Source of the DNA: Owenia fusiformis
Lineage: Eukaryota; Annelida; Polychaeta; Sabellida; Oweniidae
DNA: 64,000 bases
Direction of reading: 5' to 3'
Assembly (NCBI GenBank): GCA_903813345.2
Contig: CAIIXF020000001.1
Location: 46,083,885-46,147,884 of the forward strand
Shown here: positions 13,282 through 26,900 of the stretch, in pieces
Position numbering within the stretch: the stretch's first letter is position 1
Layout of the letters: each line of letters begins with the position of its first letter
Notes under the pieces: model-generated
Seen by the model: the letters and a program-made list of their open reading frames with translations, nothing else
Database searches by the model: none
What the model was told of the DNA's origin: nothing
Program-made: the position numbers and the translations under genes

Positions 13282-16200
13282 ATGGCTTCCATTCAAAAGG
13301 CCCTTGGTATTTTGAGGAATATGCCTCGCGTATGTTTAGCAAACATCGCCCCCATGCCTGGAGCAGGAAAAACAGTAGGTGTTATATGAGTGTATTGAAC
13401 ATATAATTTAGATTTTGTTCTCCATTAATCATTCTCAAAGTAAATGCCAATTTATACATATTATCGCCCACCTTTTCGCTTGAAAAATCATTTTATTCAT
13501 ATGACGGACCTACAGTGCTGATATATAATAATATAGGGTGCGTTTTGAAACTAAACAGAGTGCTCCTACCAAAATGAATTTGCCTACATACCCCTGAGAC
13601 TCTTATCTGATAGATAGAATGCACAAATAAAACAAAAGTTTTGCTATAATAGGTAAAAAGTTCTCTTGAAATTTCGAAGTGATTTTACCTGTTAATTCTG
13701 TCCATGATCCCCCATTTTTGCGGACGTTTCACTGAAACGCAAACTCCATGAGACGAAACGAAATCACTAGAAAAAACATGGCCCACATTGCGCGCATGTG
13801 CAGCAAAGTTTGAACCAATCAGATTATTTAATTATTTTGCGCACATGAATTATTTGCTTCTGAGCACTTACAAGCTTAACACAATAAACAAACCTGGCAG
13901 AGACTACCCTTAGCCTACTTCATTTTGGCAAAATTTCAGCTCAAACTCGTGACAAATGCATTATGCATACGCTGGTGTGAAGCCTTGGATACACTCATTT
14001 TGGTAAATATGATTTATGGTGTATACTTTTCTGCAGTTTGTGGGAGTTTGGGATATCAAATGTTAAAATTCAAGAAAATATGCCAATTAAACGACTGATC
14101 AATTAATATATACCAGTACTGTAGGTCTTCTGATACTTTCAAATCTTAGCATGGCCATTGTCATACAAGTGATCTGATTATTTTGAGAAGTTTGGGTATC
14201 TTTCTTTTCTGTAATGTCAAACCTGTCAAGTGCCCTAGACTATATCCTATTTAGTCTGAATTATATTCAGACTATAAGCTGTGCTTTCATTAACGCCGTC
14301 CCATAATGGAGAGGACCCGGTTTTTAATATAGGGACCCCAAACAATGAAAATGAGGGGTCACTTGGACGCAGTGCAGGTCATATCAAAAAATCAACTCTG
14401 GATGAATGTATTGATAAAGATCTTACCTCCAGTCTTTTATTTGGTCAAAATCTGCTAAATAAACGAAGGATATTCTATTTCTAAAAGAAATAAAATTTTC
14501 TTTTGGAGTTTCTTTCCCGGAAGTTGATTTCCGATCAATATAGTATGAGGTATGTGATAGGACAATCACTTGTAGTTGATTTCCGAGCGGTAATCGGTAC
14601 GAGTCCTATGATTGGCCGAGATTATTAATCGCGCATGCGTCTTTGCCGTCTTAATAATTTTAACCAATCAAATTGCTGGATTTGTTGCGCATGCGCAAAA
14701 AATAAACCAAATAATGGAACCTCACGGAGATTGCTCTTAGTGAAGCTTTCGGAGCGATCAAAATCAATGGCAAATTGCTTTGAAATACGCGAAGAAAAAT
14801 GGTATTAATGGTTGAATATTACTAATCTCTTTCAAATGAAGGTATTTGCATCATTTAATGACCTACTAGACTTGTGTAGAACACTGATCTGGGCCAAAAA
14901 ATAACAAAACTGATGCAAACTTTTCATCAATCTTTTTCGTTCAGTGCAAAAATGTGACTTTGAATTCCCGGGAACCTTTTTTATGGGGACGCACTTTTTT
15001 GAGGGGGGACGCAATTTTTGAAAATCAATTCGTCCCAGGGAAGCACTTTTGATCAAGCCTACTGAAAGCACTGCTATAAGGCACCTATGTTAAAGTTTGG
15101 TAATACTAAATATTTGTTTACATAGGAAGTGCTATTCAAAATGGCCGATTGGGTAAAATTAATTTGCACATTTGTTACTTCATCTACCTTTATTTCCACT
15201 TGACAATATGCTGTGTTACTTTTTATTGCATTTAATTGTACCTTACTATTTAATTGAAATTTTTTAATGTTTATTTTATTGAAGAAATGGTTCCTCCAAT
15301 TGATAATTTTGTGCAAAACATTTCACTGCAATTTCCACAGGAAAGTAGTACATCATAACAGACTGACTTCTAGTCAGTCTGTTGGATACATACTATCAAG
15401 TGCCCCACAATTTTACTGAACACATTTGGCTCAAAAGCCGGCTGTATGGGCACACTACGTAAGGTTTGATGCAACATAAGAAAACAGTTAATCAAAAGAT
15501 AAAAGACTTATTCCCCGTTCCCTTCTTCTAAGGCCACTACGGCCTTCGTTCAAAGATAAATCCCTGCATGTTTTTTACTGCTGTATACGGGTTCTTCCTA
15601 ATCATAAAATTTGAAATCAAATGTTCGCCTTTTTTCCACATCACAATTTGAATTGGGAGTTTTGGTCTTATTACCTCACCAAAAATTCCAAAACATACAT
15701 GAAGTGATCAATCTATTAGTTCACATCTTCTGGATCGCTAACTTAGAATTTACAGCCTGTTAATAATGTCAGACAATAACAACATTTCGTCCAGTTTTCG
15801 AATATCGCCATTTTTCTTGGAGCCGTTTATTTAATTTTAGACAAAATCATGCAATATCTCATCAAGGAGCCCAGCCAGTTCCATTTTGATTCATGATATA
15901 TTTATCTGGCGATTTTTAAAATATTTACTAAATTTATGACACAACGGCCAGCTTTTTTCAGATGGTTCACAGTGTTCAACTGAACTTCAAGAGATTCCAG
16001 GACAATGCAAAGAATTGCATCAAATTGTCTATGTCACACAACATGTGTCACAAATTGAAGGAGTTTTAGAGTATCGATTTTTTAGTTTATGCCTCATTGC
16101 TTCAGATAATTCATAATAGCTGCCTTAAGTGAGATCTCTTCAAAGTATGGTTGTTTGTATTACACTGCATTTATTATTAGATCTCAAATAATGTGATTTG

Positions 16201-18750
16201 AGCTTTTGAAACTCCAAAATGGTCACCCAAATGCTTAAATTGGTAGAAAATTCTGATACATCTCAAATGTCTACCTGCAAATTAAGGGTAGAATAGATGG
16301 TAAATACTACATTTTGATGTACTAGTATACATATTCAATGAATATATTGTTGGTTGGGATTTGCTACTCAGAGTTGCTGATTTCTAGTTAACATTTGCTG
16401 AACATTGGTGCTTATATTTTTGTAGCGTAAGAATAGGAGAGGTCGAAACTCTGGTGGGAGAAAGCGTGGTATGGGTGATAAAGGACAAGGGGGTAGAGTC
16501 AGTGGTCTGCCACGTCTAGGCTTTGAAGGTGGACAAACTCCCTTATATCTTAGAGTTCCCCTTGAGAAACATTACAACAAAGATAACCAGTAAGTATGAA
16601 TCATGTATTACAAGTTCAGTAAAACCTTTTTAAATGAAGGAGACCATTTCCAAAATTAAATGTTAATGTAGATTTAGAAATATCCTGTTGTGGAACAAGA
16701 TAGCCAATATTCTAATTTTAATTTTATGTTAATTTATTATTTCAAAGATTTTTGGTGGACAGAAACTCAAAAGTTTTATCGTGTTCAAATCAGGTACATA
16801 TGTCCGGTTGTGGTCACCAAGACAATTCTGAATATAACTCAATTTCACTCTCTCCTTGCAATTTCTGCCATTGGGTTTACAGCCTGAATTCTGTTACTAG
16901 TTTCATATAATATACATGTATATGATATTGCTGAGTATTTTCCAAGACACTAGATTATGAAATACAAAATACCCACCCAAAGTTCTCTCCTAGCAGATGC
17001 ATGCCTCAAAATTTTTCCTTTGATAGTTTTCTTTTTACATGCATATCCGTAGTGTATAGATTTTTGACCTTAATAGAAAAAGGATTTTCCTCATTAGCAG
17101 AATAAACTGTGCGAGTGGGAGCAATTGTCTTTTGAGAAACTAATCATGAAAACCTCAAATGATCATTGAATGCTATTCTTAAAATCAAAAAGTGGGAGAA
17201 GGTTTGCCAGGAAGCATGTAGACAAGAATTTACTGAGAAGATTTTAGGGTGGAAAATCCCAAATCATAACCTTAACAAAAATTAATGAAAATTTGAAATC
17301 ATCCCTGAAAGTATTTTGGGCTGCTGTGACCCTTAGGCAAATATCGACTCATGATAAGGTGACCTGAGGTCAATGTCAAAGGTCAATATCTTGGTATATG
17401 GCATTTTAAGACCCTAGGGGAGTGCTGTGACCCTTGACGATATATGATGAATTAACCTGAAATCAATATCTAGGTATGTTAAGGCATTTGATGTCAATGT
17501 CAACTTTTATGGATCAATATCTAGGTTTTAAGGCTTTTTGTAGCTTGATGACCCATGATTAGGTGACCTGAGGTCATGGTCAACTTTTTGCGTCAATGTA
17601 TCTCAAGGTCAAATGTCAATCATTGTTTAAGGCCCTGTGGGGCTGCTGTGACCCTTGGCTACCAATTATTAGGTGACATGAGGTCAAAGTCACATTTATT
17701 GGTCAAGGTCGTCTCAAGGTCATTATCTATGTACTTGGTGTTTTATTAAAAAAGTTTTGATACTCTGTTCCACTCGATCAAGTAGTTTGTTAGTATATAT
17801 GTAATGTACAGTTTTGATTAAGGATCACTTGTATATTTCAGCTTGAAGAGACAGTACCCCCCTTTATCTTTGATACAGTTACAGAGGCTGATAGACCTAG
17901 GACGTATAGATACCTCTCAACCAATAGATCTCCCTGTCATCTGTAACCAACACATCATGACTGTAGATCCCTTCAAGCGACATTTTGGAGTTCATTTGAC
18001 GGATGAGGTAAGATAATACATCTTTTATCAATAATTGTTTTTTCAGTCTATGCTCAATTGTGGAAGGGATATTCTCAAAATGACTGCTCTAAATGGAACT
18101 TGGAATCAGTTTTGTTAATTGCCTGTTTTTTCATAAAAAATCAATAACAGAAAACACTAAAAGTTTGCCTCCGTGAAATTTTGAGGATACAGTTACAGTA
18201 GGTGTCCTTGTTAAGCATGTGTATGTTAAAAATGAATGGCAAATATTGTACAATAGATAGGTGATAGATGTCATCTATCTACTTCCAGGGTGCAGAATGC
18301 TTCAAAGCTAAGGTCCACATAGAAGTACAGTGGGCAGATGTAACAGCAATAGCAGCTATAGAACGAAATGGTGGCAAAATTACAACGCGATTCTTTGACC
18401 TGCCATGTTTACATGCACTCGTTAACCCTTTGAATTACTTCAAGATGGGGACTCCAATTCCTAGGTGTCGATATCCCCCTAATGACGCCCTGGAGTACTA
18501 CACCTGTGCGTCATATAGGGGCTACCTGGCAGATCCAGAGGAAGTGGAGACTCACAGACAATGGCTTGCTAATTATACGGGGTACAAACTCCCCTCTAAA
18601 GACACATATGAGACTGAACTGATGCAGATGAAGAAACATAATCGCCAAATTTTTTATGGACTCGAGCCAGGCTGGGTAGTGAATCTAGCAGATAAATGTA
18701 TATTGAAACCCAAATCTGAAGAGTTGAGGACTTTCTACCAATCACAATAG
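13282..18750 (+). CDS. MRPL15: Mitochondrial large ribosomal subunit protein uL15m
   Basis: This is the nuclear gene for uL15m of the mitochondrial ribosome large subunit. Four coding exons (13282-13374, 16426-16589, 17842-18007, 18289-18750) join in phase at GT/AG sites to give 294 residues, against about 296 in human. Visible family landmarks are the basic Gly-rich segment after residue 31 (GRNSGGRKRGMGDKGQGGR), then PRLGFEGGQTPLYLR, LSLIQLQRLIDLGRID, a VHIEVQWA/AIAAIERNGG block and the C-terminal QIFYGLEPGWVVNLADKCIL. The first residues (MASIQKALGILRNMPRVCLA) are amphipathic and basic, as expected for mitochondrial import. The start is the first ATG of exon 1, just after an NRF-1-like motif; MASIQKAL matches the family N-terminus. 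Its last exon faces the PITHD1 3' end 2.2 kb away. Confidence 0.96.
14256..14283. repeat. Short hairpin AGTCTGAAT-TAT-ATTCAGACT
   Basis: A perfect 9-bp stem with a 3-base loop lies in MRPL15 intron 1, preceded by CTAGACTATATCC. The same order (CTAGACTGTATCC, then GTCTGAAT ... ATTCAGAC) occurs at 25466-25503, suggesting the ends of a shared repeat family. Confidence 0.6.
14686..14697. promoter_or_regulatory. Perfect NRF-1 palindrome in MRPL15 intron 1
   Basis: TGCGCATGCGCA is a full match to the NRF-1 consensus. It lies 1.3 kb inside the first intron and 50 bp from a second GCGCATGCG (about 14631-14640). Whether this marks an alternative promoter is not shown by the sequence. Confidence 0.35.
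15320..15395. repeat. Hairpin-ended repeat, copy A
   Basis: TTTCCACAGGAAA, then ATCATAACAGAC, then a perfect 10-bp stem CAGACTGACT/AGTCAGTCTG with a 3-base loop, then TTGGATACATACTA. A second copy at 26175-26241 shares the flanks but has a different stem sequence that still pairs perfectly. Confidence 0.75.
15646..15790. repeat. Dispersed repeat, copy B
   Basis: Second diverged copy of the repeat seen at 12755-12920, same orientation, in MRPL15 intron 1. Confidence 0.6.
17160..17720. repeat. Repeat in MRPL15 intron 2 with TGACCTGAGGTCA units
   Basis: The first part (about 17165-17300: GTTTGCCAGGAAGC, TGTAGACAAG, AGATTTTAGGGTGGAAAATC) is a diverged relative of the 162-bp unit in the EIF3H intron. 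It runs into about four imperfect units of roughly 100-110 bp (near 17325, 17420, 17530, 17640), each with GCTGTGACCCTTGG-like and GGTGACCTGAGGTCA sequence. TGACCTGAGGTCA is an everted pair of AGGTCA half-sites, which here is simply part of the repeat. Confidence 0.7.
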
Positions 18751-20959
18751 ATGGCATGATTGTCTTGTTAACATAAATTTGGTCTGTCCCAGCATGGGCT
18801 TTGTCCTAGCACCTGCTCTTGCTCGATTTCTCCAACTTGTGAGTGCAAATTTTGCACAACATTAGACTTGTCTGTCAATCGTTGCCTTGCCTCTCATTAA
18901 TATACATAGTGGCGATATTTTTTCATTTGGTACTTAAAAATTAAATTATAACTGGTCATTTGATTAGAACCTTTGATGTGATATGAAGGGTTCCATATTG
19001 ATGTCATATATTAACAGGTCTTAAATGTTGCAGTGTCTTATTTAAATATCTTATCATATTCAGGATATAACTAGAAATGGAGGCTCTCGTAGGCACGTTT
19101 GACAATTTGAAGGTCAGTTAAAGGTCAAATCTAAAATTTAAGGTAATATTGGAACTCCTGAAACTTTTTAGATTTAAAAAAAATAGTTTGGTCAATTGAC
19201 CTTTTTCCATATAGATATATAATAGATGGCATCATGGGTATTGGTAGGGCTAGAACACATGTAAATGTATACCTTTTTTAGACAGCTAAAAAGTCATTAG
19301 AATTTGAATAAAGGTAAATAACAGTGCAAATCAAAGTTGTTTTGATAGAAAAATACACAGAGAATTCAAATATACCGTCAAATAGAAGAAAATTTTAGTC
19401 TTATGGTTAAAAAGGCAGATCTCCTAAAATCTCATTAAAAATGAGACTTTAACAAGATTTCAAAGCTTTATCATGGAAAAAGGACCATTAAAGCAAGTTG
19501 ACAAATGACTTATCTTTACCATTTTTTGACATCATATATCTCAAAAACGGTAAACATTAAGATTTTATTGAGACCGTGAACAAATATTGCACTTATTACA
19601 TTCAAATATTAATAAGGTATTGTAGTGTCTTTTAACTTTGTGGTATGTATTATTTACAATATAAGGTCTGAAATATAAATACAATACAAATCGTATGTTT
19701 GTGATGTATGTTATTTAAAATATTATGTATTGAATTGGTTGATATTATATGAATGGTTTTGAGGTGACTGTCCATCCATTTGTGTTCATTTGTCTGATCA
19801 ATAACTCAAATACCATTAGAAGGATTTAGTTCAAGTTTTGTAGACTGATGCCTTATTGATGTAGGATCTCTGATCAAGAAGTTATTTTCAATATGGCTGC
19901 TGAATTCAAAATGGCCAAAATTTTTTATCTTTAATAACTCAGTCCCAGTTGGCGGATTTGATTCAAATCTTATATGCTGATGCCTAGGGACACAGGAGCT
20001 TTTTCAAGCTGGCCACTGAATTTCAAAATGTCTACGGAGATCTCCCATGAAATATATTCACCTGTATTTTCTTGTGTGCAGCTTCATACCAGAGTATGCA
20101 TGACACATTGATCACGAATTTGAGTTCACATTTGGATTAACCAAAGGAGGGGGGCATTGTCCGTCAATTATGGTTCGATTTTTATGATAAGTACTTAGGC
20201 GTGAATAAAAAATGTGTGTGAAATATCTAATAATCTGATTGGTTTAAACTTACAATCATGCATCCATACATGGGCAATATTTTTTCTAGTCCTTTTTTCA
20301 TTCCACAAATTCATGGACCAAAAAAAGTTCCAAAAGCAAATGGTGGAAGCGTGAAAAATTAACAGATAAAATTACATGGAGATTTTAGAGATTATTTTGC
20401 CTACTATATAGTATCTGCCTATATTTGCAACTTTCGCTTCATTTGTACATTCTATCCTTGAGATGAGAGTCGTTTGTGTCTATAGGTGAATATGTTTCGG
20501 AAGGAACGCTATTTTGAAAAACCAATGCTTATTTATAAACTCAGCACTATGGACAGTATAAACGTTACATAAAATGTTTGAGACTACGTGTAAATAAAGT
20601 TTTTTATAACAAATGTTATGACATGTGAAATACAAATCATATATTTTTAATCACATTTTTAACAATGTGTGCCTACCAGTACCCAACTTGCTATGGTAAC
20701 AGTATAGCTTACCATTGTAACTTTGGTACTGGAGGGCACTCGTTGTTAAAAATGTGACCACAGTATGCATGTTATATATGAGACTTACAGGAAATTGCAC
20801 ATAATTTGAGTCTGAAATGTCTATCATGTTTCAAGAAATGGATTGTGTTTCCTGTTATTGGGATATTGGTATAGACAGCGGCATAACCAATCCCAAGAAA
20901 TTTATCAAACTGTTGTTTTGGGTGCGTCATGATAGTATAGGATGTGACTAAGTTGCCCC
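18751..20959. other. Convergent intergenic region between MRPL15 and PITHD1
   Basis: Contains the 3' UTRs of both genes in unknown proportion; an AATAAA on the plus strand at 19307-19312 is a candidate MRPL15 polyadenylation signal. There is an imperfect two-unit repeat near 19775-20035 (ATAACTCA ... ATTTAGTTCAA ... TGATGCC ... AATTCAAAATGG) and a hairpin at 20651-20757. No coding exon was recognised. Confidence 0.5.
20651..20757. repeat. Fold-back hairpin, about 50-bp arms
   Basis: TCACATTTTTAACAATGTGT, then GCCTACCAGTACC, is mirrored by GGTACTGGAGGGCACTCG then TTGTTAAAAATGTGA. The two arms meet around 20705, so the element is almost one uninterrupted palindrome. Typical of a hairpin MITE. 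Confidence 0.8.
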
Positions 20960-23900
20960 TCAGTTTATTTCATGTCCAACAGAGTCAAAGGCATTAGCCT
21001 TATGATCAGAAGGCATTGCTCTTGCCTCATATGTACAGATAGTAACTCCATGCTTTTTAAACTGAAATGAATAAGAAAAATAAATGAAATGAAAACCTGA
21101 CAGATTTTAGATTTGAAGAACGCATTAACATGCAAAATGTCACCACCAATCATTTGTTACAGACACAGAGTGCCAAACACCATCCACAAAAAAAGTTTGA
21201 GACTATAACAATATGTCACCACTTCTGGTGGTGACAAAACAAAAACCTGGAAAATAAGATAACAATTTTGTTAAATATTAAGCCTCAATACCAAAATGCA
21301 AGATTCAAAACTCTTCAACTTTGCTTGTGTGGAAAGTATAGAGGAAAACCCATCCTTAATTACAGGTCCTTTAACTCATCTGATGAGGATGGCCCTTTAA
21401 TCATATATTTTTTCATAATAGTATACAGTTTGATATAATATGAAATGTGAAAAATGAAAAGAATTCTTGATTATGACATTTGACAAGTTGTATTCTGAAC
21501 CTTTTGACTTTCAAAGTAAACGATTTAACTTTTAGAGTAAAAAGAAACACTTCAATTGTTTAAATGTCCTACTATCATAAAATTAGAGAGATTTTACTTA
21601 GAGTAAGTTTCCATTAATGGTTTTTCTCTGCTTCCCTTTAAATTAATTTGCAGAATGCAAAAATGGTCAGATAAACAGTAAAACTATAAAATATGCTTAC
21701 TTCAGAAAATTCTCCTTTGAGCCCTATGTAATAAACCTTTGTGATATCATCACCAAAGTTCTTTGTAAAATAAATTGTGAGATGCTCCACACTGGAGAAT
21801 CTGGAGATTCTGAAATACATAAAAGAATACAAGCTCATTAAAACTAACTTTTTAAATTAAGCTTTGTAACATGAAATATATGTCACTTCCTTTCATTTGA
21901 TGGTGGAGGAAATACACTAGTGTGACATCTTTGTGTATAAATTGTTGACTTTAATCAATAGCAAGATAGTTAAAGAAAGTGCAATATATACTGATGTGAC
22001 ATCTATAATGCATCAAGTTTTATAAATTCTAATTCCCAATGTTCTTAATTCATATTCTCCATGGAATTCATTTTGTTAACTGCTACACCAACCTTCCTGA
22101 CATTTTTCAAATTGGGGGTTGGAATGGCAGCAAGTGAGCCTGGGGCAGTGCTAGGAGCTCTGTCAGGGAGGCTCCCTTATTATAATTTTAATGTTTCAAC
22201 CTTATTTCCTGCAGATATGGTAACTTTTTGGAAGTAAATAAAAATGAGGGTTTGGAGTGTAAAACGTTCCTATAAAATAAACTACAAATATCAAATAGGT
22301 AAAAGAGCATCTAACTAAATAAGTGATTACTACTGTGTAGAATTTATTGAAAAACATATGCCTAAAGGAAACGCTCACTTCGTTTCATACTCTAGTTGTC
22401 CAAGTCGGTCTTCATGCATCTCAAAGACTTGGTCTGCTTCTGCAGCTGCATCATCGAATGTCATGTGGGGACGATTCTTGAATCTGAGAGAACATTTCAA
22501 ATAAAATGGTCCTATAATCCATATGACTTTAGTTTGTGAAACATATCAAAAATTTGTCATTTTGTTCCTTTATAAACATTCCTAAATCAAAATAAGTCAT
22601 TTTGATATGCAAACTGAATATAAATTTTAAATATTGGAAAAGAGATATCTACATTACTTTATTAACTTTTAACATCTTCCTAATTCTTTAAAAGCTTCAT
22701 GCATATTTTAAAATTGCCCTTTTTTGATTGACAAAAAATATCTACAATTAAACAATGGCGAAATGAAAGTAAAAAGTAAAACTGTCCTAAGTTCAATATA
22801 CTTAGATAATTGTTAATACCCAGGCCCGTAGCCAGGGGGGTTCGCAGGGTTCAGACGAATCCCCCCCCCCCTCCGGCCAATAAGTCTTTCAAAATCATGC
22901 AGTTTTTCACCATTTTGAGCACTTCTCAAGTGATTTTAGCCATATTTGGGCCAAAATTGTCAAATGTGAACCCCCCTGGAAACTTTTGAAAACTGACCCC
23001 CCCCCCCCCCCCCTTGGCAAATACTGGCTAAGGGCCTGAGTTGTTATTGTCAGTGAAGTTTGCCTCACTTCCCCCTATTTTCCTCAGACTAAAACCCTGA
23101 GACTTCTTCATGCATTCATGTTCTCCAATTCTATCTCTCCACATCAACAATTATTCTCTTTGACTAGTTTTTGCCCATACTGATTTATTTTAGTTACAAT
23201 TCTGTTCACCCTTTGCCTTGTTCTAGTATATCTACTCACAGTTTCATTTCAGCAGGATGCTGATCACCTTCCCCTCCAATTACTATGATTCCCTTCAGCT
23301 TTATGTTGCCAGTGAACCTATAACAGAAACCAATGGCATATAATTTGATAGTTTTATATGTGGGTAGGAGATGGGATGGGCTTGTTATCCTTAAATTCTA
23401 ACACAAATCACCATCAGAAAGCCACACTGCACTTGTCAGTATTAGAGAAGCTAATAGCGCTAACCTTTTCCTCTAAAAATGGTAGATGGCTATAATCAAC
23501 ACACATAAGAGGTAAATATCTGTTTATATCATGTAATATACATATGTATTTCCAAAGATGTGTACACACATGCAGATTTTAATGATTGAGGAAGAACAAG
23601 TAATCCGTATCTCATTTTGACTGAAGTACACTGTATCAAAAGGTATCCCGGGTTTACAACACTAATACATGTAGGGAGCATATAGTACCGGATTTTCTCG
23701 CATATAAGCCCTGGACGTATAACTGAAAGAAGGGGTAATTTCGTCTGTTATTTTACCTCTTATTTTTCGCCCATGGGCGTATAAGTGTACTACTTTCGAT
23801 TTTTGGCCCAGTGGGCGTAAAGGAAGGCATCAGCCATCTTCCTCAAAGACTACCGTACCTACTCGGTTGTAGTCCTACCGCATGTTTTGTAAGAATTATA

Positions 23901-26900
23901 AAGGAAATGTCACCTACAACCTTGGACTTAATGTTGAAACAAAGTAACAGAACGATCCACCACTGCCACTTACGGCACAGCGTTGAACTTAATGTTGAAA
24001 CAAAGTAACGACAGAACGATCTGCCAGTGACAAAATACCCTTGAATTTATTCAAAAAATCAATAAATAGTCATTTTTTATAGGCCCATGGGCGTATAAGC
24101 GTTCTACATTCGATTTTTGGCCCATGGGCCTACATTTAGGGGGGCGTATATGCGAGAAAATCCGGTATGTTATTCTCACAACGGCTAGTATCAGTTTCAA
24201 TATTTTGGGTTTTTAGTGAATTTAACTACCTTGGCATGCGAACAAATAGCTCAGAAGACAACAGAATCATTGATTTAATACCTCACTCACAAGTTATGTG
24301 AACAGATCGGGTTAAAAGTGCAGTTCTTAACTGTTTTTTGAAGTTCCTTTTACGTATCTAAGTGAGGAATTAAATCAACGATTCTGTTGTCTTCTGAACT
24401 ATTTGTTCGCAAACATATACATTTTCTTAAACATATGATACTGATACCCGTTTGTGATAAAAATGTTGTGGGAATTCTGCCTACAACACGTGAATACCTT
24501 GGACGTTCTGACATTTTGTTACCAAAATAAGTCATTCTGGTAACCAGCATAATCGAGCGGATCACCAGTGATAAATATGATTTATCACAACTGAACAGTT
24601 ATGCCGAGAATGTTTCCACTACACCCTAAATATTTCCTGGTGAGAGCCCTGCAACCTAATATGGACATGCTCTTTAACCTTTGCAGACTCTAACCCCCTC
24701 TCTATCCCTTGATATACTTGTAGAACCCTTTTGTACTTGGTGTGATATAACCTATTATTATATCACTATCTAGCTAGCGACAGTATGATTGGTCAAAATC
24801 GGGTCACATGTCGTGGGATATCTGGCGATATTCAATGGCAATGCTAATCAGATAAGACAACCGTGAGATATCTAGCGATATCCCACGCTCCCGGGAATTT
24901 TCAAAGAATTTGTTTTCGTTCAGTGTAAATAATTTAGTTCAGTGTAAGTCAAAATGGCAGACGAACCGAGTAGATTCAATGTATTTCAATGTTAACCTAT
25001 GACTTAATAATATTAGGGATGTTTAGCTAGACAGTGATATAATAAAACAAATATTTCACTCTATTGAGGTGAATACCTGTAGCACTTTCACAAGGTGATA
25101 TTCCACTTGCCCTTCGGGCTTCGTGGAATATCACTTGTGAAAGATGTACAGGTATTCACCTCAATAGAGTGAAATATTCAGGCCTGTCAACTGTCCCGCA
25201 ATTTGCGTATTTGTCACGCATTTGCTGAAGAATTTGAAGTCACGCCAGTTATTTTTGCGTGACAGAAAATGTCACGCAAATACGCATTTTACCTGGTAAT
25301 TGTCAAGCAAAAATATTTCTGTAGAAAAATTTCTAAAAAAGATCGTCTGCACAGCAAAAATACGAACGCCGGAAAAAAATGTACGCATTTCGTTCGGACT
25401 TTTCACGCGAATTACGTATATGTCACGCATTCCGTTCGAAAATTTTCGTACCTACCCCCCCCCCTAGACTGTATCCTTCGTCTGAATAAATATTCAGACT
25501 GTAAGTCACCTATTGTAAAATGTGGTGTTGTATAAATGTTACAAATAAGTTTGTTAAATGATAAAATGATTACCTTATAAAGTACTTACAATATTATTTT
25601 TTCGTATATTGTCCTCTTACTGAAGATATTCATAAAATGTACAGACGCTTCTTGTAGCGAAGCCATTGATTAGGTCAAGCCATTTTGGCAATGCCAATTC
25701 TCACGATAAACGAGATTTAGCCAGTGACGTCAGTCTATTTGTAAACAAATAACACGTGGAGCGGACGGAAGCGTGTTGATAAATTCCATTTGTGCGGGAA
25801 TTTATTAGATCTAGTCATTTATTATCATTATCCCGATTAATTTTCTTCATTTATAGTAAATAGAGCGGAAATATTCATGAAGAAGGCCGAGGTAATCAAG
25901 TGGTCATGTGTTGTCAAAGTTCAAAATTTGCATATCTCGTTTGGATCTCGTGAACTCAAACGTCCTTGACATTGATTTCGCGATGTACTTATAAACACAT
26001 CCTGAAGTTTTGGTGAGTCTGAACATTTCATTATTTTATATCAACTTGTACCCGCCTTATACAAATATTTTTGCTTCTAGTTTAAGATGAACATCTCTTC
26101 AACATATTCACCAATTTTCAAGGTGAACATTCTTGTAATAAACGAGAAATTTATGTGCAAAAAATATCACCGAGATTTCCACAGGAAATATATCAATCAT
26201 AACAGACCGAATATTATATTCGGTCTGTTGGATACATACTACCCCCCCCCCCCCCCCCCCCCCCCCCGTTGATGGATGTTTGAAACGTTCAAAATTTGGC
26301 AAGATGTAATAATATGGAAACCAATCAAAATTTGGATAAAGGTGTTCAGATTTGGACCAAGGTGTCCACATTTTGAGGGGAGGTGTTCAACATTTCCAAG
26401 TCACTCATGTTAGGTGTTCCCAAGTTGACAGGCCTGAATATTTGTTCAATATTTCATAAGGGCAGGGGCCGATCTGGGAACCAACAAGGGGGGCCCAAAC
26501 TTCTGGTCTGAGAAAAACAATTTGGGCCCCTAAAACCCATATTTTGAAATTTTGAGGCCCACTTTCTTCAAAATTTGGACTAAAATTAAAAAATAAGGGC
26601 TAAGAAGGCCCATTTATGACCAAAAAGGCCCACTTTTTGGGGACTCAAGGCCTTTTTTGGCTCAACATTTTTTGGGCCCAATTTATTTTTTCTGGGCCCA
26701 GGCCCGGGCCCCTGTACCCCCACCCAGATCCGCCAGTGAAGGGTATGCTCTGTAACGCTAACCCCTTATAGATACTCACGGAATATTAAACAGCAACTCT
26801 TCATCAGCATCACTTTCCACAAACTGAAAAGCATAAGAGAAAAACACTGCAAAAATCAGACCATTTTTAACCTCATAATCTGATGCCTATATCTGATTTT

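Noticed and set aside
24350-24565. 71-codon minus-strand frame
   Set aside because: It reads through one arm of the fold-back element at 24168-24475.
26087-26371. Frames with a Pro or Gly homopolymer
   Set aside because: The runs come from the poly-C tract at 26241-26268, not from a protein repeat.
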